From Patiria miniata (taxonomy: Eukaryota > Echinodermata > Asteroidea > Valvatida > Asterinidae), in assembly GCF_015706575.1 (NCBI RefSeq), contig NW_024037064.1:10641606-10705605 (forward strand): DNA of 64,000 nt. Direction: 5' to 3'. Under the pieces are notes generated by a model. That model saw nothing but the letters and a program-made list of their open reading frames with translations, was not told the origin of the DNA and did no database searches. This document shows, piece after piece, positions 12,401 through 27,400 of the stretch. A program made the position numbers and the translations under genes. Each line of letters begins with the position of its first letter. Within the stretch, counting starts at the first letter, position 1.

Positions 12401-15400
12401 TACAATTTTCTGGACACAAAATCACATAATTGACAGATTTTATTTCGCATGGTTTTAATCCGACAAACCAAAAACTTGTGCGGTCTCTCTGGTATTACAG
12501 CAAGTGATGAGCACCACAGCCTGTAACCATGGAATGTTTGTTTGTGAATCATCACTCTAAGTAGGCTTAGTAAAGACCAGCTTATTGCAATGGGCTAATT
12601 AATGTTGGTGTCTTAACCAAGACCTTCTAAGAGCGATAACCGGCTATATAAAAGAAAACTGATTAAGCCAGCCAACTGAGACCATTGTATGGACTTTATT
12701 AACGAATCGGCAATATTAAATTGAAAGTGAGGTAAAATCTTTATTTTTGGAACTTGCGAAGAGAAATGAAAGCAATGTCATTAAGTTATTTACAAATTGA
12801 TACCAGTCTGCTCTGATGAATAATTTGAAAATTTGTGATTAAACATACCCTAATGTTTTAAATCACATTTAAAAAGTAAAAAAAAAAATCATAAGTGAGG
12901 CTAGAATGCGTAAATAGTCTGGCACCATCCCATTCAACAGTTCACAATTTATACAAAACATTCAGAGAACACAACCAAAATGGCTTCCTATCCATGCATG
13001 GAGATCTATTAATACCCTGTGTGCCTGCCAATTGGAACTGCCTTTAGAAATTGTGATGTCATTCAGAGCAGATTGTAGTCAAAGCTGTTGATTGGTCAGT
13101 AGCTGTCAGCTGACCCAATCAAATTGAGCAAAAAGAAACAGAATAATAATGATGATAATGTGGTGCTCATGTTGCGCTTTATGCTAAAGGTCTCAAAGTG
13201 CTTTACACTTATTACCCCTGTTCATCATATTCATGAGACCAGTCCATCAGTCCTTTGAGATCAGTGCATTCTAGTCTCTACCGTCACAGGTACACATTTA
13301 TACTCCTGGTTAGAGAGAGTCAATTGTAGTAAAGTGTCTTGCCCAAGAACATAAGCACCGTGTTCCTGTCAGGGTTTGAACCCACGTACCATGGCACTTG
13401 AGTCGAACACAGCACTCCAGAAGGTTGCAATTTGCACCGTTGAAACAAACTCTGCCAAGAAATTTGTTACATTTATAATGTATTTTGTTTTCAGCAAATG
13501 GATGCCTACCACAGTGCCTCTATGGAGGGCTATGCATAGATTCTGTCTGTAACTGCACTGCAGGATACTATGGAGATTTCTGCCAATACAACTGTGAGTA
13601 TCAATATTGATGTGCTTTTGCTTAAACCATTATCACCTGTAGTACATTGTATTACATTGTATTTATTCCCTGAAGAATCCATAAAACCATAGAGTGCTTG
13701 TGCAGTTTTGGGATGTTACTGGGGAGTTAAAGCAATGTAAAGATGCAAGGGTGTTGCCTCTCAATATGGTTTACCCTTATGTCATAGCTATAACTACAGC
13801 CAAAACATTATAGTGATGTGCTGCATGGTGCAGATTATAATGTACATGTAAGTCAACTACATCTTGCCAAAGGTTTTGTTGTTATGTTCAATGATATAAA
13901 CTCATCAGTGCCATAGCAAGGTCATTTTAATTGGGAGGTAAACCTTCTTGAAAAGGGCACTTGCACATGCGTGCACGTTTTGTTCTCTCCGTTAAAAAAA
14001 CTGAAGAGTATGCACAAAAACGGAAGACATATAGCGCTTTTCTGGGCGATACGTAAAGGCCTCTGGAACAAAAAGGGCACTACTTTATTTTAAAGGGCAA
14101 TTGTTAACAAAAGAAGGGAACTCTTCGCAAATATGGGGTGGTTAACAGCTGGTGAAAAATGGCATTTCAATAGAAAAGAGCAGTCTTTACAAAACATTGG
14201 GGGGGGGGGTGTTAAATACCCCCCCCCCCCCCCCCCCGATAATCTCACTGCATAAATAAAACTGCAGACAATACTTTGCATCATTTAATTTAGCCATCCA
14301 TGCAGGTGCAACTTCAATTTGTTTTTCGCCAGATTTGTATATTTTGCTGACCGACTGACCCTATTTCAGAGGCAAAAAATATGAGAATCATAGAAAAATA
14401 CAAAAACAAGCCCTTATATCTAAACAATAGATGGATACAAAAATCAACCCCATATGTGATGGGATCAAGCTAAATGAGTTGTTTGTCGACCCTGGTCAAA
14501 TTTTTTTTTATTACATATGTTAAAAGAGCACAATCTCAGCATTACTGCTGTAAAAACTGCATGCTGGTACCATCTTTAGTTCATAAATTATGAAAGTCGG
14601 ATCACCAAGAGAAGTGATGAAGTGATGTCATGAAGCTGGCCCTATTGTGGCCTGAATCTCCAAATAAAAATTTCAGACAAACGACTCATTTAGCTCTATT
14701 GCATCACATAATGTAATATTGCATCCAGATGCCTCCCCGCTTATCCGGCCGATCCGCATCTACCAAACTGGTGGCAACAACGTGGAGGGCACCACTGTGT
14801 ACTATGTCTGCGAGACCAACTCAACCCTTGTGGAGGGAACCCCGCTGTGGTACTACTCACGGAGGATAGGCGGCCAGGTGGAATTTGTGGAAAATGGTAA
14901 GATGGAACCTGTTTAAAGTCCTGGAACTTAATTGGTAAAATAAAAGATTTCATTTCCAAAATGCGATAAATGCCATTTTGTTACCTTTAGAACCCTCGTT
15001 TCTCCTGGTGCCCAATTTTAGTTTGGACAGGTTTTATGTTGTTAAACACAATTTAAGAATACAATAAAGCAAAAAGTGAAGTTTAGAAATAACTGTACAT
15101 GTTATGCTGTCTTTATTTCTTACAGTTTCAAAACTTTGCCAATTGTTCACTTTTTTTCAATGGGATATGTGTCATTTTGGAAAAAAGCTCTTCAAGTACT
15201 CAACCTTAAATCGTAGGTTTGGGGTATTCAGTAATACCGTATTATTACAATATTTTTATACCAATTAACAAGATCTTTTGTTATGATGTAAATATAACAA
15301 AATACCGACAGACTTGGTATGGAGTTACAGTTTTATCACAGCAGATTATCAGTCCCATCAGACATACAGACTTTATAGTGCAATATTTAAAGGCTCAAGT

Positions 15401-18400
15401 ATTTTCACATTATTTAACCATAATTAATATTACTATTTCAATATTTATATCATTGATAATATTTGTTATTATTTTTTTGGCAGCACAAGGCCGGTTTTCT
15501 CAGCAGGTTATCAGCCCCAACACCACACTATTCATCGGCCGTGATCTCCGAGTTTTTGACACCGACCAATTCCGCTGTTCCGTCACCGGTGGGCCAACCA
15601 TCACACTATCGCTCTTGGTTTACGGTAAGTTTAGAAGACGAAATACATAAAGGTGTCATGAAATAATGTCGCGTTTTTCCATTCTGGCGAACAGATAGCA
15701 CCGCGTCTTTTCCATACCGGCAAAAAAGGTTAGATATGTTAAAAAAGGTGCGGTGCTACCTGTTCGCCAGTATGAAAAAATGCAGCGATAAGTCTTGCAA
15801 TCCAAGACTTCCAAGCCAATGCATCGTATTGAATCGTTGTATCAAGGCATCAGGAGAATATGTGAAATTTCAGAAACATGAGAGATAAATAGTACAGTCT
15901 ACCACTGAGTGTTTGTCACTTTTCACCCAAGCGGTCGACTGAAGTACTGGAGGTATATCACCTTCATTTTTCTCAAAGAAAATTGATAAATTTTATACCC
16001 GCTGCTTTGTAAAAAACATCTTAAATAGACCCACCTACCACACAACTTAGGCTAAAATGTACATGTGTTCTACAGACTGCACAATAGACCATAATCGTGT
16101 TGCCGCCATCTTTATTTTTTCCCATTCAAATCAATGTAACCAAAGCACAACAAAACCAGTATCATTCACTACTGTTATTGGATACAGGGAACATGACTGA
16201 AATTGTAGTTGTCTATTGGGATCTGCGCTTGCGTAACACAGACACATGCATATCAATGATTGAAGTATTGGACTTCAGAATTATAAAATAAAAAAAAAAC
16301 TTGTGTGTCTCACAAAGAATGACTGACTAAATTCTCAAATGCTGAACATAGTTATCAAAATTATGCCACGGTAAAATTATGCCATGGTAAAATAAAACAG
16401 TTTTTGTTTGTTACAATATGAAGAGATTGTTTCCATTTTGTAACATTTTAGAAACTTGCCCTCTCCTGGCTGCCCAAAGTCAGTTTGGATGACTGATAGA
16501 GTTAAACACAATTAAAGAATATAATAAAGCGAAATAGAAAGCTTAGAAAACAGCTGTTTTTATTCTTAAAGTTTCATAACCATGCAAATATTTCACGTTT
16601 TTCACATGGATATATCACATTCTGGGAAAAAAACTCTCTATATAGGGTGGTCTAAAAGAAAAAAAAATTTAAAAACGGAGCGGCATACTTCCACTACCTT
16701 GAGACTCAAACCACCTGCACCAATTGATGAAGAATCCTTTTGGAAGAATTATGATACCAAAACATTCCGATTTGGTCCAGTGGTTTTTGCTGCAGAGCCT
16801 ATTTTGTGAAGCACGCTTCTTTCATGTGGGTATTATTACATAACAATCCCTCTATCAATTACTGTAAATCGAATTCCCAGGCGCGGTTTAGTAATTCATC
16901 GGATCCAAAATGATCCCCACCTTGCTTCACAAAATAGGCTCTAGGACAAAAACTACTGGAACGAATCGGGCGATCTTGGTTTTTATCTTATCCAGATTAT
17001 CAATGCATTGATATATTTGGTTTGAGTCTCAGGGTAGTGGAAGAAGGCCATTCCGTTATTTTGTTTTCACCACCCTGTATAGTCCGATGGTTCTGTTCAC
17101 CCTCGGAGGCAACTGGTACCTCTGGTGTACATTCTACCATGGACTGCATCACAGCTGACAATAAAATGGTATAACCTGTACTGTAATCTTGATTTTATTC
17201 ATGTTGTAGCCTCTGAATGTGCACCAGGTTGCATCAACGGTGGGGTCTGTCATGGCAACATGTGCATGTGCCCTGTTGGGTATACGGGAGACTACTGTGA
17301 GACCAAACGTAAGCCATTTAATTTAGTCTAATATTAAAGCTGTAGACTTATAAGTCCATCACAAGTCCATTATAAATCCATTACAGGCACATCACAAAAC
17401 CATCACACATCCATCACAAGTCTATCACAAGTCCATCACAAGTCCATCACAAGTCCATTGCAGGTCCATCACAATTCATCACAAGTCAATCACAAGTCCA
17501 TAATTAGTCCATAACAAATCCTTCACAAGTCCATCACACGTCCATCACAATTCTATCACAAGTCCATCACAAGTCTATCACAAGTCCATCACAAGTCCAT
17601 CACAAGTCCATCACAAATCCATCACAGGTTACCACAAGTTATCACAAGTCATTACAAGTCAATCACATGTCCATCACAAGTCCATCACAAGTCCTCTCTA
17701 TCAATTACAATGTAAGTCAAAATCCCGGGCCATCACAAGTCCATCACAAAATCATCACAAATCCATCGCAAGTGCTTCACAAATCATAAGAAATCCACAA
17801 GTCTTCACAAGTCAATCCCAAGTCTTCCAGTCCCAAGCACCAGTGCAGAAATTCTACAATAAACCTGTCACCACAGAATCCCGTAATGGTAGAATTTTCA
17901 CATAAATTCATTCTGTGGTTCCTAATTGATGACCTGTAAATTTATTTGCCATAGTTTTATTTACTCAAAAAAGAAGAAGATTCTTTGTTTCATTCATTTT
18001 CTTTGCTTAATGATAGACAAAGCCATATTCACTATACCTGAACCTACAACTAGCTTTACTATACACGCACGAAGTTTCATACTTTCCACAGGTTTGTACG
18101 CAAACATGGAGACACCAATTCAGCTAATTCGCATCGTAGTTTTTCAGTATAACTCAATATTGATGAATCAGAAATTTGTGGAGTGTCATGGCCGAGTGGT
18201 TAAAAGCACCGGACTCAAGCTCTGGTGTTTCTGATCAGCAAAGTGTGGGTTCGAGTCCTGATCTTGACACTTCATGTGACTTGTGTCCTTAAGCAAGACA
18301 CTTAACCATTATTGCTTCGTCCTTCAGATGGGACGTAAAGCCGTAGGTCCCGTGCGTTGTATAATGCACGTTAGAAAATCCAGTAACACTTATCGCTAAA

Positions 18401-21400
18401 GGGTTAACCCCGGTGTTTCTGGCAGTGCGTTTATCTTCAGCCGTGAAGTCTGCACTTGTAAGGAAGAAGAAATTGTTTGGGGTTATTGCATCAAATAGAA
18501 TTATGATTAATATCTAGCTGCATGTATTTTGTTTTCTCTACATAGTAAGCTATTGCCCAGTCAGGTGTCTGAACGGCGGTTACTGTGACAACGGCAACTG
18601 TGTGTGTCAGGACGGATTCCAAGGAAGCTTCTGTCAGATAGCAGGTACTTGCAGAAGTGGTTTTACATTTGTGCCACGTAACATAAAGGCGTAATTTGGA
18701 AGTGTGGAAATGTATTTAATAAAACATGTTAACCCTGTATAATCTTTGGATTTGTTTTTCTGTAGGCAGTTGCCCTTATATAACCTGATTGCGACTGTAA
18801 AATTTTGCCTCTAAAGGGGCGCTGTGCCATGAGGGAGACAGCAATGTGTCTCCCTAACACTGGTGTCTCCCTATTATCGAAGAAACTACGATAACGTGTC
18901 TCCCTAATGGTGCATTTAGTAATATAATTCTTACTAAAGCTATAATAGGGCCTCTTTCCCAAAGACTTGTGCACAAACCTAAACCGTCGCCTTGCCCAAC
19001 TTTGCCTAATCCTTTGTTCCACGAAATTTGGTATTTAGGCTAATTGGACGACGAGGAATTGATCTGGATGGGTCAAGACACAAAAATTCTTTGTTCTAAG
19101 GGTTGTTTGAACAATTGGGCTACACCAAATTGTCGCACCAATGAGGTGTGTCGCCCTTATCCAGACGAGACTTACAAAAAGCTGTCGCCCTTTTATGGGA
19201 TTTTGTAAATGTAATGTTGTGATACCTTTGCAGTTGGTGATGAGTTTGTCATACGTCTCAGCATCCCCTCCACCCAGCGTCCCACACTAGGCACCACCAT
19301 CTCAATCATCTGCGAGGTCTTTGAGTCACCCACTGCTGCCGAGGCCATTAGGGGAACACCCCTGCTTGCACAATGGGAGGTTCCGGAGCCAGTCAGCCCG
19401 CGGCTCTTGCCTGGTGTCCCAGTGGATGGTAAGTTTTGGCTTAAGGTCAGGGCATAGAGTACCAAAATGTGCCATGTATTCTGGTTCATGCGCATAGCTG
19501 AAGTGCGTGAAGACATCATCGCCTGAACCAGCATGTGAACCAGAACAAAGACAGCTGACAACAGATTTAAGTACTGTACAGCCTCTTTGTACGTGACTGA
19601 CTCATAAACCCATTGACTGACCGAGTGCCTAAGTCTGGTTGTTGGCTGTTGAACTTAAAAACAAAAAAATCTGGACTAGCCAACTCTGGAATAACGCCGG
19701 GCAGTTAGTAGGTTAACTTTCCTATACAAGGCCATAAATAGCATGGTAGCTTTCCAGGATGACAAACCTCCCCCAAAAAACAGGTCAACTAGGGGTTGCA
19801 AACCTAATTCTATATGTTCATTCGACTTCACACCAAAAAGGACTGCAACAAATTTTACCTTTCGGTTTGCGGTAACACCATGTGGTTATAACTAATGCTT
19901 AGAAGATATTGAGTTCTGAAAAGAGCTTGTCCTGCTTATTATCAACTTTCGCTAAGTAGTTTTTGTTCTGATAAGAACACTCCTGCTTTAAGTTCTAAAA
20001 GAACTTGTCTTTGTTCTCAACGTTTTGACTAGCCTGCTCTAGTCATTGTCATTAGACTGAAGAGAGTTGGAGATGCTACTCCTTAAGTTTAGGACTGTTC
20101 TCATCAGAACAAAAACTACTTAACAAAAGTTTATAATAAGCAGGACAAGTTCTTTTCAGAACTAAATATCTTCTAAGCAGTAGTTATTACCACATGGTGT
20201 TACGGCAAACCGAAACGATACCGATACTCCACCATGCAAAGCCTTAAATCTTATAACAAATGTTACCTTGTTCCACATACAATCCCAGAGTGGAACCTTC
20301 TTGCACTCTCCACACAGGAAGCTACTACTGCTGATACCTTTAAATCAGATTTGTTGACCATGGATGTTAAGGACCTCATAAACCATGCTCATCCTCTCAA
20401 CTAGATTCCCTTGCTGCCAGCACTACGCCTGCATGTTTATATAACCCTCCAGAGGGTGTTTAGGCTGTATCAAAGCAAAATTAGAAGCAAAACAATGCTG
20501 CATGTCATCTCTATACACTCACAAGTCACCCTTCAATGTAGAAACCATTGTGCATGCTATTGTACAAGGAACGTCCCCGTGACGGATTATGTGGACAATA
20601 GCTAGCACAATTCTTTTGCCATGGAAGGGGCCTTCATCATGTTTAGTTACCCAGTAATGGGCTAAATCTGAGCCATTGTGGACACCAGATGCATGAAACA
20701 AAGTCCCAGTGACTAACCATTCTAAATCAATTGAATAGAATGTTGTGCATTCTGAGACCTGAGACTCTGAAACTTTTCTTCGACTCTCCACCTAACCCAA
20801 GATCTTTTGCTCTTGAATAGGCATCTTCAGTCCAGCTGTTGGCGATGATGTCCGGGTGAGACAGCTCTCGCCGTCAGCTTCCCTGCTCACCATTACAAAC
20901 TTCCAACCGGCTTATTCCGGCACCTACAACTGCTCAACTGGCACACGCACCGTCACCTACTATCTCAGTAAGTCCTAAGGATAATTTTTGTTTATAAGGT
21001 CCAGTATAGGAAGAGTATATACAACGCTCAATTTAGATATACGGTTGAAATGCCTGATGACTCTCTTTTTTGATTAGAGGTATTAACTGTACCCAGCATT
21101 GTTTATGTTCAGCCATGCATAATTGTGGCGTGCATGATACTAGAGATGATCCACACTGCTTCTGGATATTATCCGCACTGCCCCAACGTATTACAGTGAT
21201 TGTTGGAGGATTTTGAAGGATTGAGGCAGTGGTACGCCTACCCCTCCACAGAACCAAATGCAATAAGTAATAGATGATTTTGGATGATTAATAAGGCTGT
21301 AGCCAATTTTTACATGATGTTTGTTGAAGGATTTTAAATGATTGAGGATGGATCCTAGCAAAAAGGGGCTAGGCAAAGGTTAAGAACTGTGGCACTCAGA

Positions 21401-24400
21401 CCAAAGACCAAGAGCACACCTCATCTTGTTGGTAGTGCCTTCTAGAAAGAGGATGAGGTGTGCTCTTGGTCTTGGTCTGCTGCCGTCGTGGCTTGACCAT
21501 ACATGCCAGAGATGTGCTGCATCAGGAATCCCAATACTTACCTCTGTCTACCTGAAAGAATAAATACAGATGCAGACATTAGCTGCGGAGTAACCTGTGA
21601 TTGACTTGCATCCCATCCATGAGGGAATAGAGTTACTCTCAGTCCTTCCATGCCAAGAAAACACGAGATAAACACTAGCCTGCTGCACCATATCAAGCTT
21701 TTACTTGCAAGAGAAGTGCTGCTTCAGGAATCCCAATACTACACAGAAGAATTAATACAGGTGCAAACAGTAGCTGCGGAGTAACCTGTGATGGACTTGC
21801 ATCCCATCCAGGGAGGAATAGAAATATTCTCAGTCTTTCCATGCCGAGGGAACACGAGATAAACACTAGCCTGATGCACCACCGTATCAACTCAAGCTTT
21901 TGCTTACTTTTTCCGTATGCATTCAGGTGTTGAGTGTCTACCACCTTGCATGAACGGAGGCGCGTGTGTGAACGGCCAGTGTCAATGTTACCCAGGTTTC
22001 ACCGGTGATCGCTGCGAAATGTCACCCCCAGAAATGAACAGTAAGTCAATCTCCCACTAGAGCTGTGCGACTAGTAAAATTCACTCGTCGGGTAGTCGTG
22101 TGATCAAGAGTCCCGCCTACCCGACTAGTGGACTTTGCCATATGTAGATATTAGGAAATATCTCTGATTAATTAATGGAGCACTCATTGAGACAACATGC
22201 AGGTCTATCTTTGCTGAGAAAACATTCTGAGCAATGTTAGTCTCTTGCAGTTTCTTATTGGTGGATTTTTACTCAGTCTTTGGGAGCAGATATGCATGAT
22301 GAAATTCTATTTCAAACAACTATTTTATTCATGCTCATTTAATAAATTCCAAATAATGAGGCGTTTTGGCAAAATGAGACGGAACTGGGCACAGGCCGTA
22401 GTGTCGAACTATGAAAAGACTGAATGGGGTTGAAATTTTTTTGATTTCAGATTTATTCATAACACTGTTTTTAAGAAGAAACAGTTGGCATTTTTCATTT
22501 ACACGAATTCAAAACTCAAAACTTTAATGACCTTTTCTCAGTATTTTACTTTGTTGACATGTCAATAAATGCAAACTTTAAACAGCCATAACTTGTCAAC
22601 GGAATGTCTGTTTGAAGTGGAACAAACAGTATTGTAAGGAGAATTGTATTCTATTTCCTAATACCCACAAACGCTCATTTCAACCTCTCTGCCCAGTTCT
22701 CAACTTGTGTGAATATTCTTAGGAACTAGTTGCAGCACAAGTACTAGTCACAGGACTCCAGCTAGTTGTGGCACCACATAGCATTGTGAATTGCCTCTCA
22801 ACATGGCGGCCCTAGTGACTTCAGCCTGTGACCTTGACAGCTACCATGTCAAGATATAGATCAGTGGATGGGTGAACATTATCTTATTCATATTATCATA
22901 TTTTTTTAGATAAGGACTGTCGCTATGCCTGTGCCAACAACGGCACCTGTGCTGATGGGATCTGCCTGTGTCTGAACGGCTTCAAAGGCGACAGGTGTGA
23001 AATCGGTAAGGATAGCAAAATTCAACTGATTTAGCTCCTATCAGCTCTGTGCCTGAGCTAAAGAGGGCGCCAGTACAATTAAAAACACTCTTGAAAGCAT
23101 ATGCAATGTGAATTCCCTATGGAATTGGTACCTGGTCACTGTACCCGTTAAAAGTTTTCAACCTATTCCCTTCTCTACTCCCTGATATTTTTGCATAGAC
23201 TTCCGAGCGTTAACCAACGACCCCTGTGGCTGTTTGAATGGAGGAACCTGTGAGCAAGGGGAATGCCGCTGTCCGATTGGCTTTTCAGGAGCTCAGTGCC
23301 AAACTGAAGGTATGGAATTGGTATAAGCTGTGAGGTGTGAGGAATATAGTACGATGTGTGAGGTTTCAAGAGGTATGAGGTGTACACCTTAAAAACTTGA
23401 GTTCTTGACCGTGTATGATATGAAGCTTGGACAGGTATGGAATTGGTATGAGGTATGAGATGTGAAGTTAGAGTTGAGGAATATGGTGTGCAGGTTGATG
23501 TTCTATTTGGTATGTGGTGTGCACCTTGCAAAGTGGAGGCTTGAACCCACGAAAGTGTGGGAATTGTATGGGTATGGAATTGGCAGTGGCGTCGCCAAGG
23601 GGGGGCCAGGGGGGGCACGTGCCCCCCCTGGAAAACCTAGTGCCCCCCCGAGTGCCCCCCCCCCCATCAAATGCTGGTGCCCCCCTATCCTCTGCAAAAT
23701 TCTGCGCGTTGTTAAAATCATTACCTCAAAAATAGCAATTTCTTGAGATATCTTCAGATCGAATTTAGCATCAAATGTGGCACCATTTTGCATCTAGCCC
23801 ATCCTCCGTATGCGAAAATTAGACCCCTCCCCCAGGACGGCGATCCGTATCCACCTAAGTGCCCCCCCATCAAATGCTGGTGCCCCCCCCCCCCCTGTGC
23901 CCCCCCAGACTGAAAAGTCTGGTGACGCCACTGGGAATTGGTATGAGGTGTGAGGTCCAAGATATGAAGTATGAGGAATAAGGTGTTAGGTTGAGGTCTA
24001 AGAGATATGAGGCATACACCTTACAACAAAAGTCTTGAACCCCCAAATGTCGGAGGCTTGTAAGGTACTTGTACCATCTTTTTGCATTTCAGAAGTGTGA
24101 GGCCAAAGGGGTTTAATTACTGCACCCATACAGTTTGAGACTTGTACCTTAAGATCAAGAGGCTTGTACCCAGGGGTGTGAGGATTGTACCTTAGTTGGT
24201 TTGGGCCAAAAGAGTGTGAGGTTTGCTTCGAACGGGTATGAAGCTTGGGTTTGAGGACCACACGCTAGGGGTGTAGGACTTGCATGTCAGGAGTGTGGGG
24301 CTTAACATTTCTGTAGACAAAATTTAACAGACATGCCTCAGTAGTGCGAGGCCCAACGAATGTGAGGTGTGAGGGTATTAGAATCGCACCCAATGGGTGT

Positions 24401-27400
24401 GAGGTTAGCCCCAGGCATTCACCTCAGGATTGTGGGATAACAGTTCAGAAAGTCTTGTGATTTGTCCTGATCTAGTAAGTTGTTGAACAAAATAGCAAAG
24501 TTTGCAATCAACAAATTTAAAATTCAAAAATAAAGAAGGAAAAAAGATGAAGTGGTGTTCAGTCCCATTGGCGCCTGCAATATATTGTATTACAGTGTGT
24601 GTTTTTTTTCAAATCACTGAAGAATCAACAAAACCATGGAGTGCTCGGGTGGTTTGGGGCGCTACAGTTTAAAGGCAGGGCGGTGTGGTTGCTACAGTGA
24701 CTAAAGGGTTCAAGCATTCTGTGTATGAATTATCTTGTGTAGATGGAATCTGCGATCCGCCTTGCCAGAATGGTGGAAGCTGCCTAGATGGAATCTGTCA
24801 CTGTGACCTGGGATATGTTGGCTTCTACTGTGACATTAGAGGTGTGTATTCGCTGCTGTGACATTTTCCCAATTTTGGTTTCATATACACAAATAGCTAC
24901 ATAGATTAAACCATTGCTATGACGTCACACTATTGTTAAAAGTGTGGATTCGGATCTATGAATCTCTTACACTGGTCACAAAGTGTGGATTCGGAACGAC
25001 AAATCTCTTACACTGGTCACAAAGTGTGGATTCGGAACGACGAATCTTTAGTAAAGTGTGGATACGGAATTACAAATCCACACTTTGAACACGTCGGACA
25101 ATTGTTCTCCATAATGAGCAAGAATAGACCCGTCTGCGTGAAGTTTGCTTTCCGAAAAATACCAATGCCTCTTCACTCTCAGATTCTTCGCCGTCACTGC
25201 AAAATCTACTTTTAGTCAGAAAGAGATCGTTGGCTGAACTATCCATTTTGACGTAAGGAGTCTATACACACAAAATGATTTGGTTGTACGGGTGTGGCGA
25301 TGCACATGCTAAACACGCCAGGAACAAATGTTGCAACCTGACGTCACTTCCGCGCTTGTGTACAAAGTCTATGGAGAGTCATTTCAAGTATTTCCCAACA
25401 AAATTGGAAACATTCCTCAATCCCAGATTCATGTCTTATCATCATTTTTGCAACGAATGACCTTCATTGAGATGATATATGAAGAAAAAAGTGGCGTCAG
25501 GTTGCAACATTTTTTTTTCAATACTTCTGTTGACGCAATGGTTTAAGTCGAAGAATACACTCGCAAGTGTGGATTCTTAATTTACGAATTCGCTTCGCGC
25601 CTCGTGAATTCTTAAATTACGAATCCACATTTGCGAGTGTATTCTCCTTAAGGTACAACTCTTCATTTCATGCTGCAGAAACATCAGCTCGTATAGTGTA
25701 ATCATTGCATTTAGTTTTTGTCTTTCAGCTTGTTTCCCATCCTGTGTTCACGGTGACTGTAGTGAGGGAGTGTGTCTGTGCGACACTGGCTACACTGGAG
25801 AACAGTGCAATTTACTTGGTAATATATAACAAAAAATCTCATTATAAGTTGCAGCCCAGTTTATCCACAATAGAGTGTGTGCAACCTTGTCAGTTCATAT
25901 TCACTCTTTTATATGAAGATTGTATTTCCAAAACGTGATAAACACCATTTTGTAACATTTTAGAATTCCTCCCTCTCCTGCTTTCCCAACGTCAGTTTCG
26001 ATCGATGTTATATATTGAACACAATTCGAGAATACACTATAGTGTATAATGAAGTTAATAAATAGCTGTTATACTGTTCTTATTTTTGAAAGCTTCATAA
26101 CTGAACATTTTTCACTTTTTTTCAAATGGGTATATTGCATTTTGGAAATAAACTCTTCATATGATGAACATTTTCGTGCGCGTACCAAACACTAGTCACA
26201 GACTCTCACGTTTGTCTTTACCCAACAGTAGTGGTTATGATCTCTGAGAAAAGTTCAGGTCCACATGTTTATTTTATCTGTGCCATTTTTTTTCCGGAAC
26301 ATTTTCAAAACAGAAAATTATTCCTCTAAACTGAAAAGGCTAAGTCAGTGAGATACAAATAGATGTTTTAAAAGGACATTGCTGATTTGTTGCTCGAAAA
26401 CAATGTCGCAATACTATAAGTCACATATTCCCCTGCAATCTTGTCAGTTTTGGGGATAACTTGCACACTCAATAAATCACAAGTCTGCTCACAAATAACA
26501 GGGAATGAATAAAAACAAATGAAGGCCTTTGTCTCATGTCATGTCCACCATGCAAACCTTTCAGTGTTATTTAGCCTTTGTCTCAGTTCATTTAAACAGC
26601 TTGTGACTTGACTTTGGACCGAATGACTTGTGATAACTTATGAGGACCTGTGAAGACTGATGATGGACTTGACACACTGGTCTGTGGATTGTCTGCAAAC
26701 ATTTTTAAAATTCTGCATACAGTTTTGCAGATATTTTTACCAGATATTCTACAGACACTCTGCTGATAATATGTAGAATGTTCACAGAAAAAGTCAGTTT
26801 GGTATTCCAAAATAGTCTGGTTCAATATAAAATAGAACAATTTTTTTCGGGATAAACGCGGCAGATAAATGCACACAAGGCTATGGGGGACGTGGTAACC
26901 GAACATGCATTCTGTGTAATATTTCGTGCAATGGAAAAGAGATGGAAACTTTCGTTCGCACAAAAGTTTGGACACACATATTGCAAGAAACTTTGCTGTC
27001 CAAACGTTTTGTTTCAGAACACAACGATCTCTTTAATTCTGCTGGTACCCCAGAAAAATCCTCAAATCTTGATGTGCACATGTGCAGTTGGAATACCGAA
27101 CTGGTTTATTCTGCAAACATTTTCAAATATTCTGCAGGCATTTTGTGGACATTTTTGCAGATTGTCTGTATAAAATTGCACAGTCGGTCTGCAGAGTCTC
27201 TGCTTAAGCTGGCCTTGTTTTCTTGTCAGAATGTACCGTGGAATGCCTGAATGGCGGTGTGTGCTACAATGGAACCTGTTCCTGCTTACCAGGCTTCACA
27301 GGAGAACAGTGCCAAGACATAGGTGAGTGAAAGTGAAGTCTTGGTACAAGACTGAATTTGTATTTGAATTTCAGCACAAAAAAGATTGGAATCTTTGCAT

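Noticed and set aside
15219..15483. Extending exon 10 leftwards along its open frame
   Set aside because: The upstream part is AT-rich intron; the tttttttggcag acceptor at 15483 matches the Ig half-domain border.
18183..18270. Functional tRNA-Leu(CAA) gene
   Set aside because: The T stem is mismatched, one acceptor pair is lost, and a SINE body shared with 53034-53445 follows directly.
23175..23793. Overlapping open frames of about 95-147 codons on both strands
   Set aside because: They overlap exon 17, the tandem array and the G/C-rich hAT element; the low-complexity Pro/Gly composition explains their length.
24941..25546. Small genes from the open frames at 24958, 25275 and 25328
   Set aside because: They read through a 41-bp tandem repeat and flanking unassigned sequence, with no domain or splice support.
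26592..27250. Coding exons in intron 19 (several open frames near 100-127 codons)
   Set aside because: Overlapping frames on both strands in degenerate repeats; no conserved pattern and no need for another exon in the phase-1 chain.
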